Below are positions 1 through 7,334 of a DNA stretch of 12,485 nucleotides, piece after piece. The notes under the pieces were generated by a model. It saw only the letters and a program-made list of their open reading frames with translations, ran no database searches and had not been told where the DNA came from. The position numbers were made by a program, and so were the translations under genes. The stretch comes from Bacteroidales bacterium UBA4459 (GTDB lineage: Bacteria > Bacteroidota > Bacteroidia > Bacteroidales > F082), in the NCBI GenBank assembly GCA_002389465.1, contig DGOT01000057.1, positions 1 through 12,485 on the forward strand. The letters run 5' to 3'. Position 1 is the stretch's first letter. The number at the start of each line of letters is the position of its first letter.

Positions 1-28
1 GTTAGGGGTTCGAATCCCTTCGGGATCA
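1..28 (+). tRNA. 3' end of a tRNA (T arm and acceptor strand), cut by window start
   Basis: The T arm is visible: a five-base stem at 4-8 pairs with 16-20 (one G-U) around the invariant-type loop TTCGAAT at 9-15. Bases 21-27 (CGGGATC) would be the 3' acceptor strand and A28 the discriminator base. No CCA is encoded, which is common in Bacteroidota. The anticodon lies outside the window, so the isotype cannot be read; the 5' acceptor strand should be GATCCCG. Confidence 0.85.
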
Positions 29-48
29 CAGCAATCAGCCACATTTTA

Positions 49-79
49 AAAAACCACCCGAAATCAGGGTGGTTTTTCA
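49..79. terminator. Bidirectional Rho-independent terminator
   Basis: An 11-bp stem (49-59 with 67-77, AAAAACCACCC / GGGTGGTTTTT) encloses a 7-base loop. A T run follows on the plus strand, where it would end the tRNA transcript. Because of the A run on the 5' side, the minus strand also has a stem followed by T's, so the same hairpin probably ends the MMPL/LolA-like operon that stops at 123. Confidence 0.8.
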
Positions 80-122
80 TTTAGATGCGGGTTAATTTAA
101 TATGCTAAGAAAACTACTCCTT

Positions 123-869
123 CTATTTTTTTTCTTTCTTCGGCACCAGGTTTTCAACCGTAAAGACACTGTCAGGAATTCCCTGGTCGAATTTAACGTT
201 GGTTAGCAATATTTTAGTCATGTGTTGCTTGCTCAGGTCGGCCATTACCACCTGTTTGGCATTCCAGTACTTCCCTATTTTCTCATATACATAAGTGGCC
301 TCTTTAAACTTTCGGTTACCCCTATCGTAATATTCCATTTTGATGGGATAATAATTCTTATTATTAAGGGTAACAACCACTTTCGAATATTTGGATTTAT
401 CTGATTTCGGTGTCAGTTCCAACAAATAGGCTTCAGTATTTGCTTCCAGAAGCTTTGGGGTATAACGTTCAGCATAGGGTGTGGTGGCCATGTCTTCGTA
501 AGAAAAGTCAGTACCTGTAAAAGCCTGGCTCTTGGCAAGCAATGAAATCTTTTTAGGTTTACCAAATGCCGGCATATACAACCACATCACACCATCTGGC
601 AACGATAATGTGGCAATACCTGCTTGCGATTCCGGCTGTGTATATCTGTATAAACTTTTATTCGTTTTCTGTTTAAAAATAGCCTCTCTCTCCTTCTCTT
701 TTCCTTGCCGGTTAGTAAGAATTATTTGCACCGTCCCCTGCTTATCTTTTGGAGAGTACATTACCTCATCCATCTTACTGAGTAAGGTTTGCGCATCCTG
801 CGCGTAAGTACCCGTTCCGCATATTACAAAAAACAGAACACTCAAAAATAATATGGTAAATTGTTTCAT
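123..869 (-). CDS. LolA-like outer membrane lipoprotein-sorting family protein
   Basis: A 248-residue exported protein. Residues 1-23 form a signal peptide (Lys2, hydrophobic core, TYA followed by QDAQ at the likely signal peptidase I site). The mature part has the alternating beta-rich pattern of the LolA/LolB-like half-barrel fold: repeated short strands such as GTVQIILTNRQGKEKERE, a central DGVMWLYMPA segment, then FSYEDMA and a C-terminal strand ending in DSVFTVENL. This is the LolA-like protein family (as I recall PF17131) that is typically encoded beside MMPL exporters. It lies 25 bases downstream of the MMPL gene on the same strand, so co-transcription is very likely. By inference it is a periplasmic carrier for a lipid or lipoprotein handled by that exporter; the cargo is unknown. 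It is unlikely to be the housekeeping LolA, given its partner. Confidence 0.85.
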   Translation of the reverse strand: MKQFTILFLSVLFFVICGTGTYAQDAQTLLSKMDEVMYSPKDKQGTVQIILTNRQGKEKEREAIFKQKTNKSLYRYTQPESQAGIATLSLPDGVMWLYMPAFGKPKKISLLAKSQAFTGTDFSYEDMATTPYAERYTPKLLEANTEAYLLELTPKSDKSKYSKVVVTLNNKNYYPIKMEYYDRGNRKFKEATYVYEKIGKYWNAKQVVMADLSKQHMTKILLTNVKFDQGIPDSVFTVENLVPKKEKK

Positions 870-894
870 TTCAGACTTAAGTTTCTTGTCAGGC

Positions 895-3141
895 TTATGA
901 AAGCCTTTTTCTGTGAACTAAAATTAAAATTACAGGTAATAATGTAAGAGCCGCCAGGCCCGACCCAACCATACTTAGTGCCATTAGTATGCCAAAATAT
1001 TGCAAAGGCACCATTTCAGAAAAAATAAGCACTAAAAATCCTGCCGAGACCGATACAACATTAATAAAAATGGACTTTCCACTAATCGTTATCGTATCGT
1101 CAAGTGCATCATGCAGGGATTTGCCATTCCGGTATGAATAGTTAAATTGCGAAATTACATGGATAGAATAATCAATGCCAATCCCCAGGGCAATACTGGC
1201 TACCAATACAGTTACTATATTCAAAGGGATTCCTGTTAAACCCATTACGCCAAACAATACCACAATGGCTGCAATTATAGGTGCTGTTGCGTAAACACCC
1301 GTAGGAATAGACCTAAGTATAGCGCCTACGACAAAAATCATGGCGAGTATGGCTATCAACAGACTCCTGATCTGGCTCTGTATAAGGCTTTTGTCCATCT
1401 TCATTTCAATGAAAGGCATTCCTGTGTATGTTATATTATAATCTCCATTTGAGTTTTTTTCGATGAATTGCTTCATCTCTTTGACAAATTCCTTTTTCTC
1501 AGAAAGATCGGAAGATGCAAACTTAGTAATGATCAGCCCTTCTTCCAGGTCATCACTAACCATTTGTTTCAGGGCGGGATTCCCGTCCAGTAAAAACCAC
1601 ATCTGCTCAATTTTATCCCTGTCATCCGGAATTTTCCTCCCCTCCCCTAAGGCATCACTCATTTCCACAATCAAATCGGCAATAGATTGGGTAGTGAAAA
1701 TGTGCGGGTTTTCTTTCAGCATTTTTTCCGTTCCCAGCATGGCATTCAGCACTTCCGGACTCTGCAAGTCCCCTTTAAAGGAAACAAAGATTGGTTTTGA
1801 CCCGCCAAACTTTTGCATCATAATCTCTTCGGCCTGCCAGGCAGGATTACTGCGTTTAAAATACTCCTTTACATCAACGCTTCTTTGAATCAGTAGAATA
1901 GAAGCGGCACTGACAACAAGTAGCACTCCCCATGTAATCAATGTATACTTAGGATGTTTGAAAAGCAGATTTTTTAATGGAATGAGTAGGTATTTTGGAA
2001 GCAACGAATCACGTCCTTCCGATCTATTTTCTCTAACCTTTCTTCCTTTAAAAGAGAAAGTGTCAATTACAGCAGGGACGAAAAACAAAGCCATAAAAGC
2101 CGAAAAGAATGTTCCGGCAGCAGTAAAAATACCAAAATCCCTGATCATTGTCAGATAGGCACCGAACACAAAAGAAATAAATCCTATGATGGTTGTTACT
2201 GCCGCAAGTGTCACCGGAACAAAGATATATGTCAGAGCAGTAATAATAGCTCTTCGCGAATCAGTTTCCTTAACCTGGTTTATTTTATTGATCACGTGGA
2301 TGGAATACGCACTTCCGACTGCCAACAGAAGGATGGGTATATTGTTTGTCACCATTGACATTGCATAACCTGTAAGCGCCATAATTCCCAACGTCCAGAT
2401 AATGGCAACCGCAGCTGAAAGCAGGGGCAACAACACTCCCCTTAAGCTCCTGAAACTGAAAAACAAAACTATAGCTATTACTAAAAATGCCAGAGGTAAT
2501 AATTTGATCAGGTCACTGGCAATCAGCTCCGAAATAGCCGTCACCATCATCGGCATGCCGGCATAATACAACTTCTCTTTTAAGTGTAACGATTCCGCTT
2601 TATCAATCAGCAAGCGTCCAGCCTCTTGAATATCCGCATCATTTGTCAGTGTAACAAGGATCAGGGTTGCCGTGCCATCTTCCGACACAATTACCCCGTT
2701 GAACATATCTTTAGACATAACCCGCTCTTCCAGTTGTGTCAACTGATCGTTCGAGTAAGGTAATTGGTAAACATCAACAAGAGAACCCACCTCAAAACCA
2801 AATTCATCGTTTTTAATATCAATAATGTTCGTAATACTTGTTACGGAAGCTATGCCGTCGAGCAATGAAAGTGTATCGGTAAGTTTCTGAACATCCAGCA
2901 GGACTTCATTATCATAAATATTCTCTGCTTCAAGGATGATCATCCCGATTTTGTTACCGCCAAAATCTTCACCAATCTTCTTAAACAGGGCAACATCCTG
3001 ATCATCGTCAGGAAGTGCACTCACAACATCGGAATTTATTTCGATAGATTTGATCTGATACGCTAGAAAAACGGTAATGAGAATTACTGTAACTGTAATG
3101 AGCCACCTGAACTTCAATATCACCTTTGCCAGTTTCTCCAT
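895..3141 (-). CDS. RND superfamily MMPL-type exporter
   Basis: A 748-residue inner membrane protein with the duplicated RND layout: one transmembrane helix (about 10-30), a large periplasmic loop (31-208), five helices (about 210-362), then helix 7 (about 399-419), a second loop (420-590) and five helices (about 592-743). Each half has an MMPL/sterol-sensing-like helix bundle. The second half carries GIGIDYSIHV at 653-662, with the Asp expected for proton relay. The matching motif in the first half reads AVGSAYSIHV (275-284), with Ala in place of that Asp. This fits the COG1033 type of predicted exporters, which move lipids or hydrophobic molecules by proton antiport. The partner LolA-like protein follows immediately, suggesting lipid transfer towards the outer membrane. 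The substrate cannot be told from sequence. The ATG at 3141 is preceded by about 820 bases without a gene, so this is the first gene of its operon. Confidence 0.9.
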   Translation of the reverse strand: MEKLAKVILKFRWLITVTVILITVFLAYQIKSIEINSDVVSALPDDDQDVALFKKIGEDFGGNKIGMIILEAENIYDNEVLLDVQKLTDTLSLLDGIASVTSITNIIDIKNDEFGFEVGSLVDVYQLPYSNDQLTQLEERVMSKDMFNGVIVSEDGTATLILVTLTNDADIQEAGRLLIDKAESLHLKEKLYYAGMPMMVTAISELIASDLIKLLPLAFLVIAIVLFFSFRSLRGVLLPLLSAAVAIIWTLGIMALTGYAMSMVTNNIPILLLAVGSAYSIHVINKINQVKETDSRRAIITALTYIFVPVTLAAVTTIIGFISFVFGAYLTMIRDFGIFTAAGTFFSAFMALFFVPAVIDTFSFKGRKVRENRSEGRDSLLPKYLLIPLKNLLFKHPKYTLITWGVLLVVSAASILLIQRSVDVKEYFKRSNPAWQAEEIMMQKFGGSKPIFVSFKGDLQSPEVLNAMLGTEKMLKENPHIFTTQSIADLIVEMSDALGEGRKIPDDRDKIEQMWFLLDGNPALKQMVSDDLEEGLIITKFASSDLSEKKEFVKEMKQFIEKNSNGDYNITYTGMPFIEMKMDKSLIQSQIRSLLIAILAMIFVVGAILRSIPTGVYATAPIIAAIVVLFGVMGLTGIPLNIVTVLVASIALGIGIDYSIHVISQFNYSYRNGKSLHDALDDTITISGKSIFINVVSVSAGFLVLIFSEMVPLQYFGILMALSMVGSGLAALTLLPVILILVHRKRLS

Positions 3142-3195
3142 TATGCGTTATTTATTGGATTATTCCCTTTTATCACAGGATCAGATTTTTGTTGC

Positions 3196-3204
3196 GCAAA
3201 TTTA
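3196..3204 (-). promoter_or_regulatory. Candidate -7 promoter element for the MMPL operon
   Basis: Read on the minus strand the site is TAAATTTGC, a full match to the Bacteroidota -7 consensus TAnnTTTG. It lies about 55 bases upstream of the MMPL start codon. No clear TTTG -33 element is seen at the expected spacing, so this is a weak call in AT-rich DNA. Confidence 0.3.
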
Positions 3205-3345
3205 ATTAAATAATAGGTTTATCATAATACTGTTTCTCATCCTTAATTAAACATAAATTGTTCATAAAATAAATAATCTCCGTCCTCATTCCTCATGTGT
3301 GTAATAAGTCACTTTTTTTTCTATCTTTTCCAATCAGACAGCACT

Positions 3346-3379
3346 AAAAAAAAGGGTCAGGATTTTTCAATCTGACCCT
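3346..3379 (-). terminator. Rho-independent terminator of the small RNA
   Basis: On the minus strand an 8-bp stem AGGGTCAG/CTGACCCT (3379-3372 with 3360-3353) surrounds an 11-base loop and is followed directly by eight T's (3353-3346). On the plus strand there is no T run after the hairpin, so direction is clear. It lies over 580 bases from the end of the permease gene upstream, with another transcript-like structure between, so it most likely ends the small RNA. Confidence 0.75.
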
Positions 3380-3468
3380 CTAACAACAGAGCAAGCGTTA
3401 GGGTATGTTCAATACCTTCTCGCCTTTTTGAAACAGTGGTAATAGGTAGGAATAATCCTGTTGTCAAT
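3346..3468 (-). ncRNA. Probable small structured RNA, possibly 6S-like (6S-Flavo type)
   Basis: On the minus strand, ACAACAG (3464-3458) pairs with CTGTTGT (3389-3383) to close a domain of about 80 bases. Inside, GCGAG (3423-3419) pairs with CTTGC (3395-3391). This stem includes a G-U pair that would be an A-C mismatch on the plus strand, which supports minus-strand RNA. Within it, GGTAT/ATACC (3416-3412 with 3406-3402) forms a hairpin. A strong terminator follows. No open reading frame accounts for the region. A long closed stem with an internal bubble and a 3'-side hairpin is reminiscent of 6S RNA, and the 6S-Flavo family of Bacteroidota is my best guess, made from memory of its general form only. 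The 5' end is approximate, and I see no clean -7 promoter element. Confidence 0.5.
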
Positions 3469-3965
3469 GCTTTATACTCAATTATTCGAATTTGGTTTCC
3501 ATTTTATAAAAAATTCATCGAACACATACGTAACTTTTTCTGTTAAGTTGCTTTTTCAGGCATACTAAATTACTGACTTTTTACACATCTCAAATTTCTA
3601 TTGAGATTTCGGATTAAAACTTATGCTGTCGATTAAGAAAATTTGCTGGTCGTTGAGCACTCAGGCAGGTCTAAAATTTAAAGACGCGTAAGTACCTTTT
3701 TGGTTCTTACGCGTCTCCGCTTGCTTGTTGTTCTCGTCAAAACATTGACGGATCACTAATTGTTTCCTCTGACCTGTTTTTGTTTGTTTTTCACTTATTA
3801 GTACCCTAAAAAACAGAAATCATACCCCCTGTCTGAAAAAAAAATTAAATATTTTTACTCTTCTCTTGTAAATACCTGATACTCACATCTATAAAAGTTA
3901 CATTTATTTTGATAAAATTTATTTTTTTACACAAATCACTTCACTCTTTACCAGAAACAACTCAC
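3469..3965. other. Gene-free AT-rich stretch with several hairpins
   Basis: I found no credible coding region in these roughly 500 bases. They hold the 15-position inverted repeat at 3682-3716 (listed separately), a small perfect hairpin CGTCAA-AACA-TTGACG at 3735-3750 and a weak one near 3593-3610. Bases 3835-3950 are extremely AT-rich. The stretch probably contains the 3' untranslated region of the minus-strand permease and the promoter of the small RNA, but neither can be placed firmly. Confidence 0.5.
3682..3716. repeat. Long inverted repeat (hairpin), possible terminator of the permease gene
   Basis: Arms of 15 bases (3682-3696 and 3702-3716, AGACGCGTAAGTACC versus GGTTCTTACGCGTCT) pair with one mismatch around a TTTTT loop. 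The GC-rich ACGCGT core stands out from the AT-rich surroundings. On the minus strand the hairpin is followed by TTTAAATTTTAG, an imperfect T tract, so it might terminate the permease transcript from 3966. On the plus strand no T tract follows. Confidence 0.6.
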
Positions 3966-5192
3966 TTAATCAAACCTGAGAGCCTTTGAAGGTTGTATTC
4001 GAGCGATATAATAAGACGGGATGATCAGCATGAGGAAACAAATGAAAAACGTACCTGCATTTAAAGCAAGCACATAATAAGGAGTTAACTCAACAGGGAC
4101 ATAATTAACATAATAATTTTCAGGATTAAGCTTAATTAACTGAAACTTATCCTGAAAATAATAAAACAATAATCCGAGGACATTACCCCAGACCATACCC
4201 CTTATAATTATATATGAGGCTTTGTATAGGAATATCTTCCGGACGGATCTATTTCGCATTCCCAAAGCTTTTAACACACCTACCATATTGGTTCGCTCAA
4301 TAATGATGATCAACAAAGTAGATATCATGGTAATTCCTGCTACAAGAATAAGCAATGTCAGGATGACGATCACATTCATGTCCAGCAGATCAAGCCAGTT
4401 AAATATCTGAGGATACTTGTCCTTAACCGTTGAGACTGTAAGATTATAGGGTATCTGTTTATAAATTGACCGGGCTACCTGATCCACATTTTTAAAATTA
4501 TTGATTATTAATTCCACTTTCCCCACCTGGCTTTCCGTCCAGTTATTTAATTTCTGAACCTGTTTGATATCACCAATCAGATAGGCATCATCAAATTCTT
4601 CTATACTCGTACTGTAAATGCCTGAAATAACAAACTTTCTTCCCCTGGCATTTTTATCATCTTCTGCAATAAACCACACACGTATAGGGTCGCCGGTTTT
4701 AAGCTGCATTTTTTGTGCTAACAAAGAAGAAATAGCCACTTCATTAGTTATACTTTTATCCGAAATCCGGGGCAAATAACCCTCTACCATACATCCATGT
4801 AAAAAGGTTGTGTCGTAATTTGTGCCCACACCTTTCAGTAAAACTCCCTGTATCTGGTCTTCCGTTTTTAATACCCCAGCTTTATGGGCTGTAAATTGCA
4901 CATGTCTGACATCCTTCCTTTTACCCATACGAACAATGAATTCATCATTCTTTTGTAAAGGTTTTTCGATGATTGATTCGTTGTTGGAGAACCCTTCGAT
5001 TTGCATATGAGCTGCAAAACCAATAATTTTATTGCTGATTGAACTCTTGAAACCAATAACGATGGCTACAGAAATGATCATCAGAGCCAGGCCGAAGGCA
5101 ATGCTTATATACGATATTCTAATGACAGGCCGTGAAAATTCATCGGATGCTTTTGAAGATATTTTATGCGCTATGAAATATTCCAGGTTCAA
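3966..5192 (-). CDS. ABC transporter permease, FtsX/LolC/E type
   Basis: A 408-residue inner membrane protein with the MacB/LolE layout: a cytoplasmic N terminus (NLEYFIAHKI), helix 1 at about 25-48, a periplasmic domain of about 220 residues, and a C-terminal FtsX domain with helices at about 273-298, 323-345 and 372-395. The coupling region ERTNMVGVLKALGMRNR (299-315) and the tail IQPSKALRFD are hallmarks of LolC/E-like permeases. Such proteins pair with a LolD-type ATPase to release lipoproteins from the inner membrane; no ATPase is present here, so it must be supplied from elsewhere. The start is a TTG at 5190-5192. An in-frame TAA lies just upstream with no ATG between, and the family-typical N-terminal residues begin directly at the TTG. 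The divergent namZ-like start is only 41 bases away. Confidence 0.88.
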   Translation of the reverse strand: MNLEYFIAHKISSKASDEFSRPVIRISYISIAFGLALMIISVAIVIGFKSSISNKIIGFAAHMQIEGFSNNESIIEKPLQKNDEFIVRMGKRKDVRHVQFTAHKAGVLKTEDQIQGVLLKGVGTNYDTTFLHGCMVEGYLPRISDKSITNEVAISSLLAQKMQLKTGDPIRVWFIAEDDKNARGRKFVISGIYSTSIEEFDDAYLIGDIKQVQKLNNWTESQVGKVELIINNFKNVDQVARSIYKQIPYNLTVSTVKDKYPQIFNWLDLLDMNVIVILTLLILVAGITMISTLLIIIIERTNMVGVLKALGMRNRSVRKIFLYKASYIIIRGMVWGNVLGLLFYYFQDKFQLIKLNPENYYVNYVPVELTPYYVLALNAGTFFICFLMLIIPSYYIARIQPSKALRFD

Positions 5193-5207
5193 TTTTTGTT
5201 CTTTTGT

Positions 5208-5216
5208 ACAAAATTA
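5208..5216 (-). promoter_or_regulatory. Candidate -7 promoter element for the permease gene
   Basis: Minus-strand sequence TAATTTTGT matches TAnnTTTG. It sits 15 bases upstream of the TTG start codon, which implies a leader of only about ten bases. It also lies within the 41-base spacer of the divergent gene pair. Confidence 0.4.
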
Positions 5217-5233
5217 GCAATTCAAAAAACAGC

Positions 5234-6427
5234 ATGAGCGTGAACAGAACTATTTTATTCACAACAATCTTTTTATTCATTTTACAGGCCTGCGCCCAAA
5301 AAGAAGCACCACAACTGGCTGAATACAGTGAAATTATAGCCGGCGATCAAAGACTAAATGAATATCTTCCACTTATCAATGATAAAAAAGTAGGTATAGT
5401 TGCTAACCAGTCATCTGTTATCGGGAACACACATATAGTTGACACTCTTTTACATAGCAATGTTCATATAGTAAAGATATTCAGCCCTGAACACAGCTTC
5501 AGAGGAAACCAAGATGCAGGAACTTTAATTGGAGGAAGCACAGATTCGGTAACAGGTATTCGGATTATCTCGCTTTATGGTAAACATAAAAAACCAAACC
5601 AGGAAGATCTGGAAGGGACTGATGTCGTGCTGTTTGACCTTCAGGATGCAGGTGTCAGATTTTACACTTATGTTTCAACACTTACGTATGTGATGGAAGC
5701 TTGTGCAGAACACGGCATCCCGGTGATTGTACTCGACAGGCCAAACCCAAATAGTTTTTATGTAGACGGCCCCCTGCTGGAAGAAGAATTTAGCTCTTTT
5801 GTCGGGATGCATAAAGTCCCCATAGTTTATGGAATGACGATTGGTGAATATGCACTGATGGTCAACGGAGAAGGATGGTTGCGTACTAAGCAGGAATGTA
5901 AACTTACGGTAATTAAAATGCGCAACTACAACCGGAACATGATTGTGAAGTTGCCGGTAAAACCGTCCCCTAACCTTCCCGACTGGCAAGCTGTTTATTT
6001 ATATCCATCGCTCTGCCTGTTCGAAGGCACTGTTATGAGTGTTGGCAGAGGAACCGATTTACCTTTTCAGATTTACGGACACCCTGACTTTACTGCCGGA
6101 AACTTTGCATTTACGCCCAAACCCTTGCCGGGTGCTACAAACTCCAAATACGAAGGAGTCACATGTTACGGCCAAAACCTCATAACATACGCCGATAACT
6201 TTGCAGGTAACCCTCCCCTACTCAATCTAACATGGCTCATAGAATCTTACAAATCGCTTAGCCCGAACCATGAATTCTTCACTACTTACTTTGACAAATT
6301 AGCGGGTACCGATAAGCTTAGAAAACAAATCATAAATGGATTGACAGAAGAAGATATCAGAAAATCATGGGAAAGCGGGCTAAAAACATTTGAAAACATA
6401 AGGCAAAAGTATCTTATTTATGAATGA
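5234..6427 (+). CDS. namZ: Exo-beta-N-acetylmuramidase NamZ-like lipoprotein (DUF1343)
   Basis: A protein of 397 residues from the ATG at 5234. A longer frame from a TTG at 5204 exists, but the ATG places a proper lipoprotein signal directly at the N terminus: hydrophobic residues 7-17 and lipobox LQAC with Cys20. Family blocks are clear: VGIVANQSS (53-61), FSPEHSFRG (83-91), DLQDAGVRFYTY (135-146), LDRPNP (167-172), then SFVG and YGMTIGEYA. These match the DUF1343/NamZ family, whose characterised members remove N-acetylmuramic acid from the non-reducing end of peptidoglycan fragments. Length is usual for the family. As a lipoprotein it would act at the periplasmic face of the outer membrane in cell wall turnover and recycling. 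No other recycling gene is adjacent; the divergent LolC/E-like permease is only a positional neighbour. Confidence 0.88.
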   Translation: MSVNRTILFTTIFLFILQACAQKEAPQLAEYSEIIAGDQRLNEYLPLINDKKVGIVANQSSVIGNTHIVDTLLHSNVHIVKIFSPEHSFRGNQDAGTLIGGSTDSVTGIRIISLYGKHKKPNQEDLEGTDVVLFDLQDAGVRFYTYVSTLTYVMEACAEHGIPVIVLDRPNPNSFYVDGPLLEEEFSSFVGMHKVPIVYGMTIGEYALMVNGEGWLRTKQECKLTVIKMRNYNRNMIVKLPVKPSPNLPDWQAVYLYPSLCLFEGTVMSVGRGTDLPFQIYGHPDFTAGNFAFTPKPLPGATNSKYEGVTCYGQNLITYADNFAGNPPLLNLTWLIESYKSLSPNHEFFTTYFDKLAGTDKLRKQIINGLTEEDIRKSWESGLKTFENIRQKYLIYE

Positions 6428-6465
6428 TTCCGATGATAAGGAATTCGTTTCAAAATGGTGCGATG

Positions 6466-6496
6466 TTGACAACGGAGGAACTATGTAGTATCTTTA
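6466..6496 (+). promoter_or_regulatory. Candidate Bacteroidota promoter for the receiver/cytochrome unit
   Basis: A TTG at 6466-6468 and TATCTTTA at 6489-6496 are separated by 20 bases, close to the usual -33/-7 spacing. The -7 element differs from TAnnTTTG at its last base. Transcription would begin near 6502, about a dozen bases before the ATG at 6515. Confidence 0.35.
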
Positions 6497-6514
6497 AGAC
6501 GTCAATATGTCAAA

Positions 6515-6895
6515 ATGGACAAAAAAAAGACACTTCTCATAACGGATGATCCCGACCTGCTATTTGCTTATGAGACTATGCTGTCGTGCAGAGGCTATGC
6601 TGTATCAACTGCACAAAGTGCTTCGGAAATTGAAAAACAACTTAAGCTATCATCATACAAGATTGCTGTAATTGATATCACCACAGAAAACGCATACAGT
6701 TGGCATGAAGCTACAGATAGCATTAAAAGGGTAAAACCTGAAATTCCGGTTATATCCCTAACCCTTGTTGACAACATATCGGCTGACATTTCCGAAGACA
6801 ACCAAAACTAGGCTGACCTTTTTCTTGAGAAGCCGGTAAACGTTGAAGAATTAACAGAAGCTATCGATAACTTACTCTTAAAAGAAGTAGAATGA
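6515..6895 (+). pseudogene. Stand-alone response-regulator receiver domain interrupted by an in-frame TAG
   Basis: The reading frame from ATG 6515 gives 98 residues before TAG at 6809-6811. The receiver fold is evident: strand TLLITDD with the acidic pair Asp11-Asp12, phosphoacceptor Asp54 in IAVIDIT, and strand IPVISLT with Thr83. The same frame continues past the stop for 27 codons as ADLFLEKPVNVEELTEAIDN and a short leucine-rich tail, which supplies the conserved Lys-Pro (Lys106 counting the stop as 99) and the last helix. It ends in TGA at 6893-6895, overlapping the next gene's ATG as ATGA. The full frame of about 125 residues is the normal length of a single receiver domain. The 98-residue product lacks the essential lysine and is probably inactive. 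It is either a recent nonsense mutation, a sequencing error or stop readthrough; I favour a disabled gene. No output domain is present. Confidence 0.75.
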
Positions 6896-7314
6896 AGATC
6901 ATTACACGCGACCAACGGCTTGTACAACGCGCTTACTGGATGGTGAGTCATCGCTGGCTGGCTATTTTTACGCTGGCTGCATTTACCTGGCTTGGAAAAA
7001 ACATATTTGATGTCGACATGCGTGAAAACATACTGTATCTGCTTGCTATTTCCTTAATCATTGTTAATTTATTGTCGCTTTGGTTACTCGAAATTGTCAC
7101 AAACAAAAAGGATATCGATCAGGGAGGCGATTTACTAACACGCGAGATCCATCATATCCTTATGTGGTTCTTTATCCTTTTTGCCATGGTTCATATTTAT
7201 CTCGTCTTCTACCACGATTACATAGAAAGAAACGGGGTAACTTCCTCCATGATTGGCGGATGGAAATTCCAGGAAGAAGGAAAAGAAGAACGTGAGATGG
7301 AATTGGACAAATAA
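6892..7314 (+). CDS. Short HyaC/HupC-like hydrogenase cytochrome b protein
   Basis: A 140-residue membrane protein with helices at about 22-37, 46-69 and 88-108. The segment from residue 84 closely follows the last helix and tail of [NiFe]-hydrogenase cytochrome b subunits: REIHHILMW, then a helix ending in MVHIYLVFYHDY, then GVTSSMIGGWKF. His87 and His101 are 14 residues apart, the spacing of the haem-ligating pair in the fourth helix of this family. Full HyaC proteins have about 200-250 residues and four helices with further haem ligands on helices 1 and 2. Here the N-terminal part is short and not recognisable as HyaC, and His20 is the only candidate ligand there. It may be a reduced or internally deleted HyaC, or an unusual short relative. 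The start overlaps the end of the receiver frame, so the two were translationally coupled. A terminator follows at once. Membrane anchoring and quinone reduction for a hydrogenase is an inference. Confidence 0.65.
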   Translation: MKIITRDQRLVQRAYWMVSHRWLAIFTLAAFTWLGKNIFDVDMRENILYLLAISLIIVNLLSLWLLEIVTNKKDIDQGGDLLTREIHHILMWFFILFAMVHIYLVFYHDYIERNGVTSSMIGGWKFQEEGKEEREMELDK

Positions 7315-7334
7315 AAGTAACTTATTTACCATCT

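Noticed and set aside
1..79. tRNA 3' end as an attachment site for an integrated element
   Set aside because: No integrase, phage or plasmid gene lies downstream, and I see no second copy of the tRNA end in the window; the neighbouring genes are ordinary chromosomal ones.
1463..1888. Open frame of 141 codons antisense to the MMPL gene
   Set aside because: Shadow of a strongly supported coding region on the other strand; no promoter or recognisable domain.
3835..3950. Very AT-rich tract as a replication origin
   Set aside because: No cluster of DnaA-box-like sequences and no dnaA or other origin-linked gene nearby; AT richness is common in Bacteroidota intergenic DNA.
5204..5233. Longer NamZ-like protein beginning at TTG 5204
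   Set aside because: It adds ten polar residues in front of a well-formed lipoprotein signal and would overlap the probable promoter region of the divergent gene; the ATG at 5234 is the better start.
6892..7314. Possibility that the cytochrome b frame simply extends upstream as a full HyaC
   Set aside because: The upstream DNA codes for a receiver domain in another frame, with a clear ATGA junction, and contains no HyaC-like sequence.
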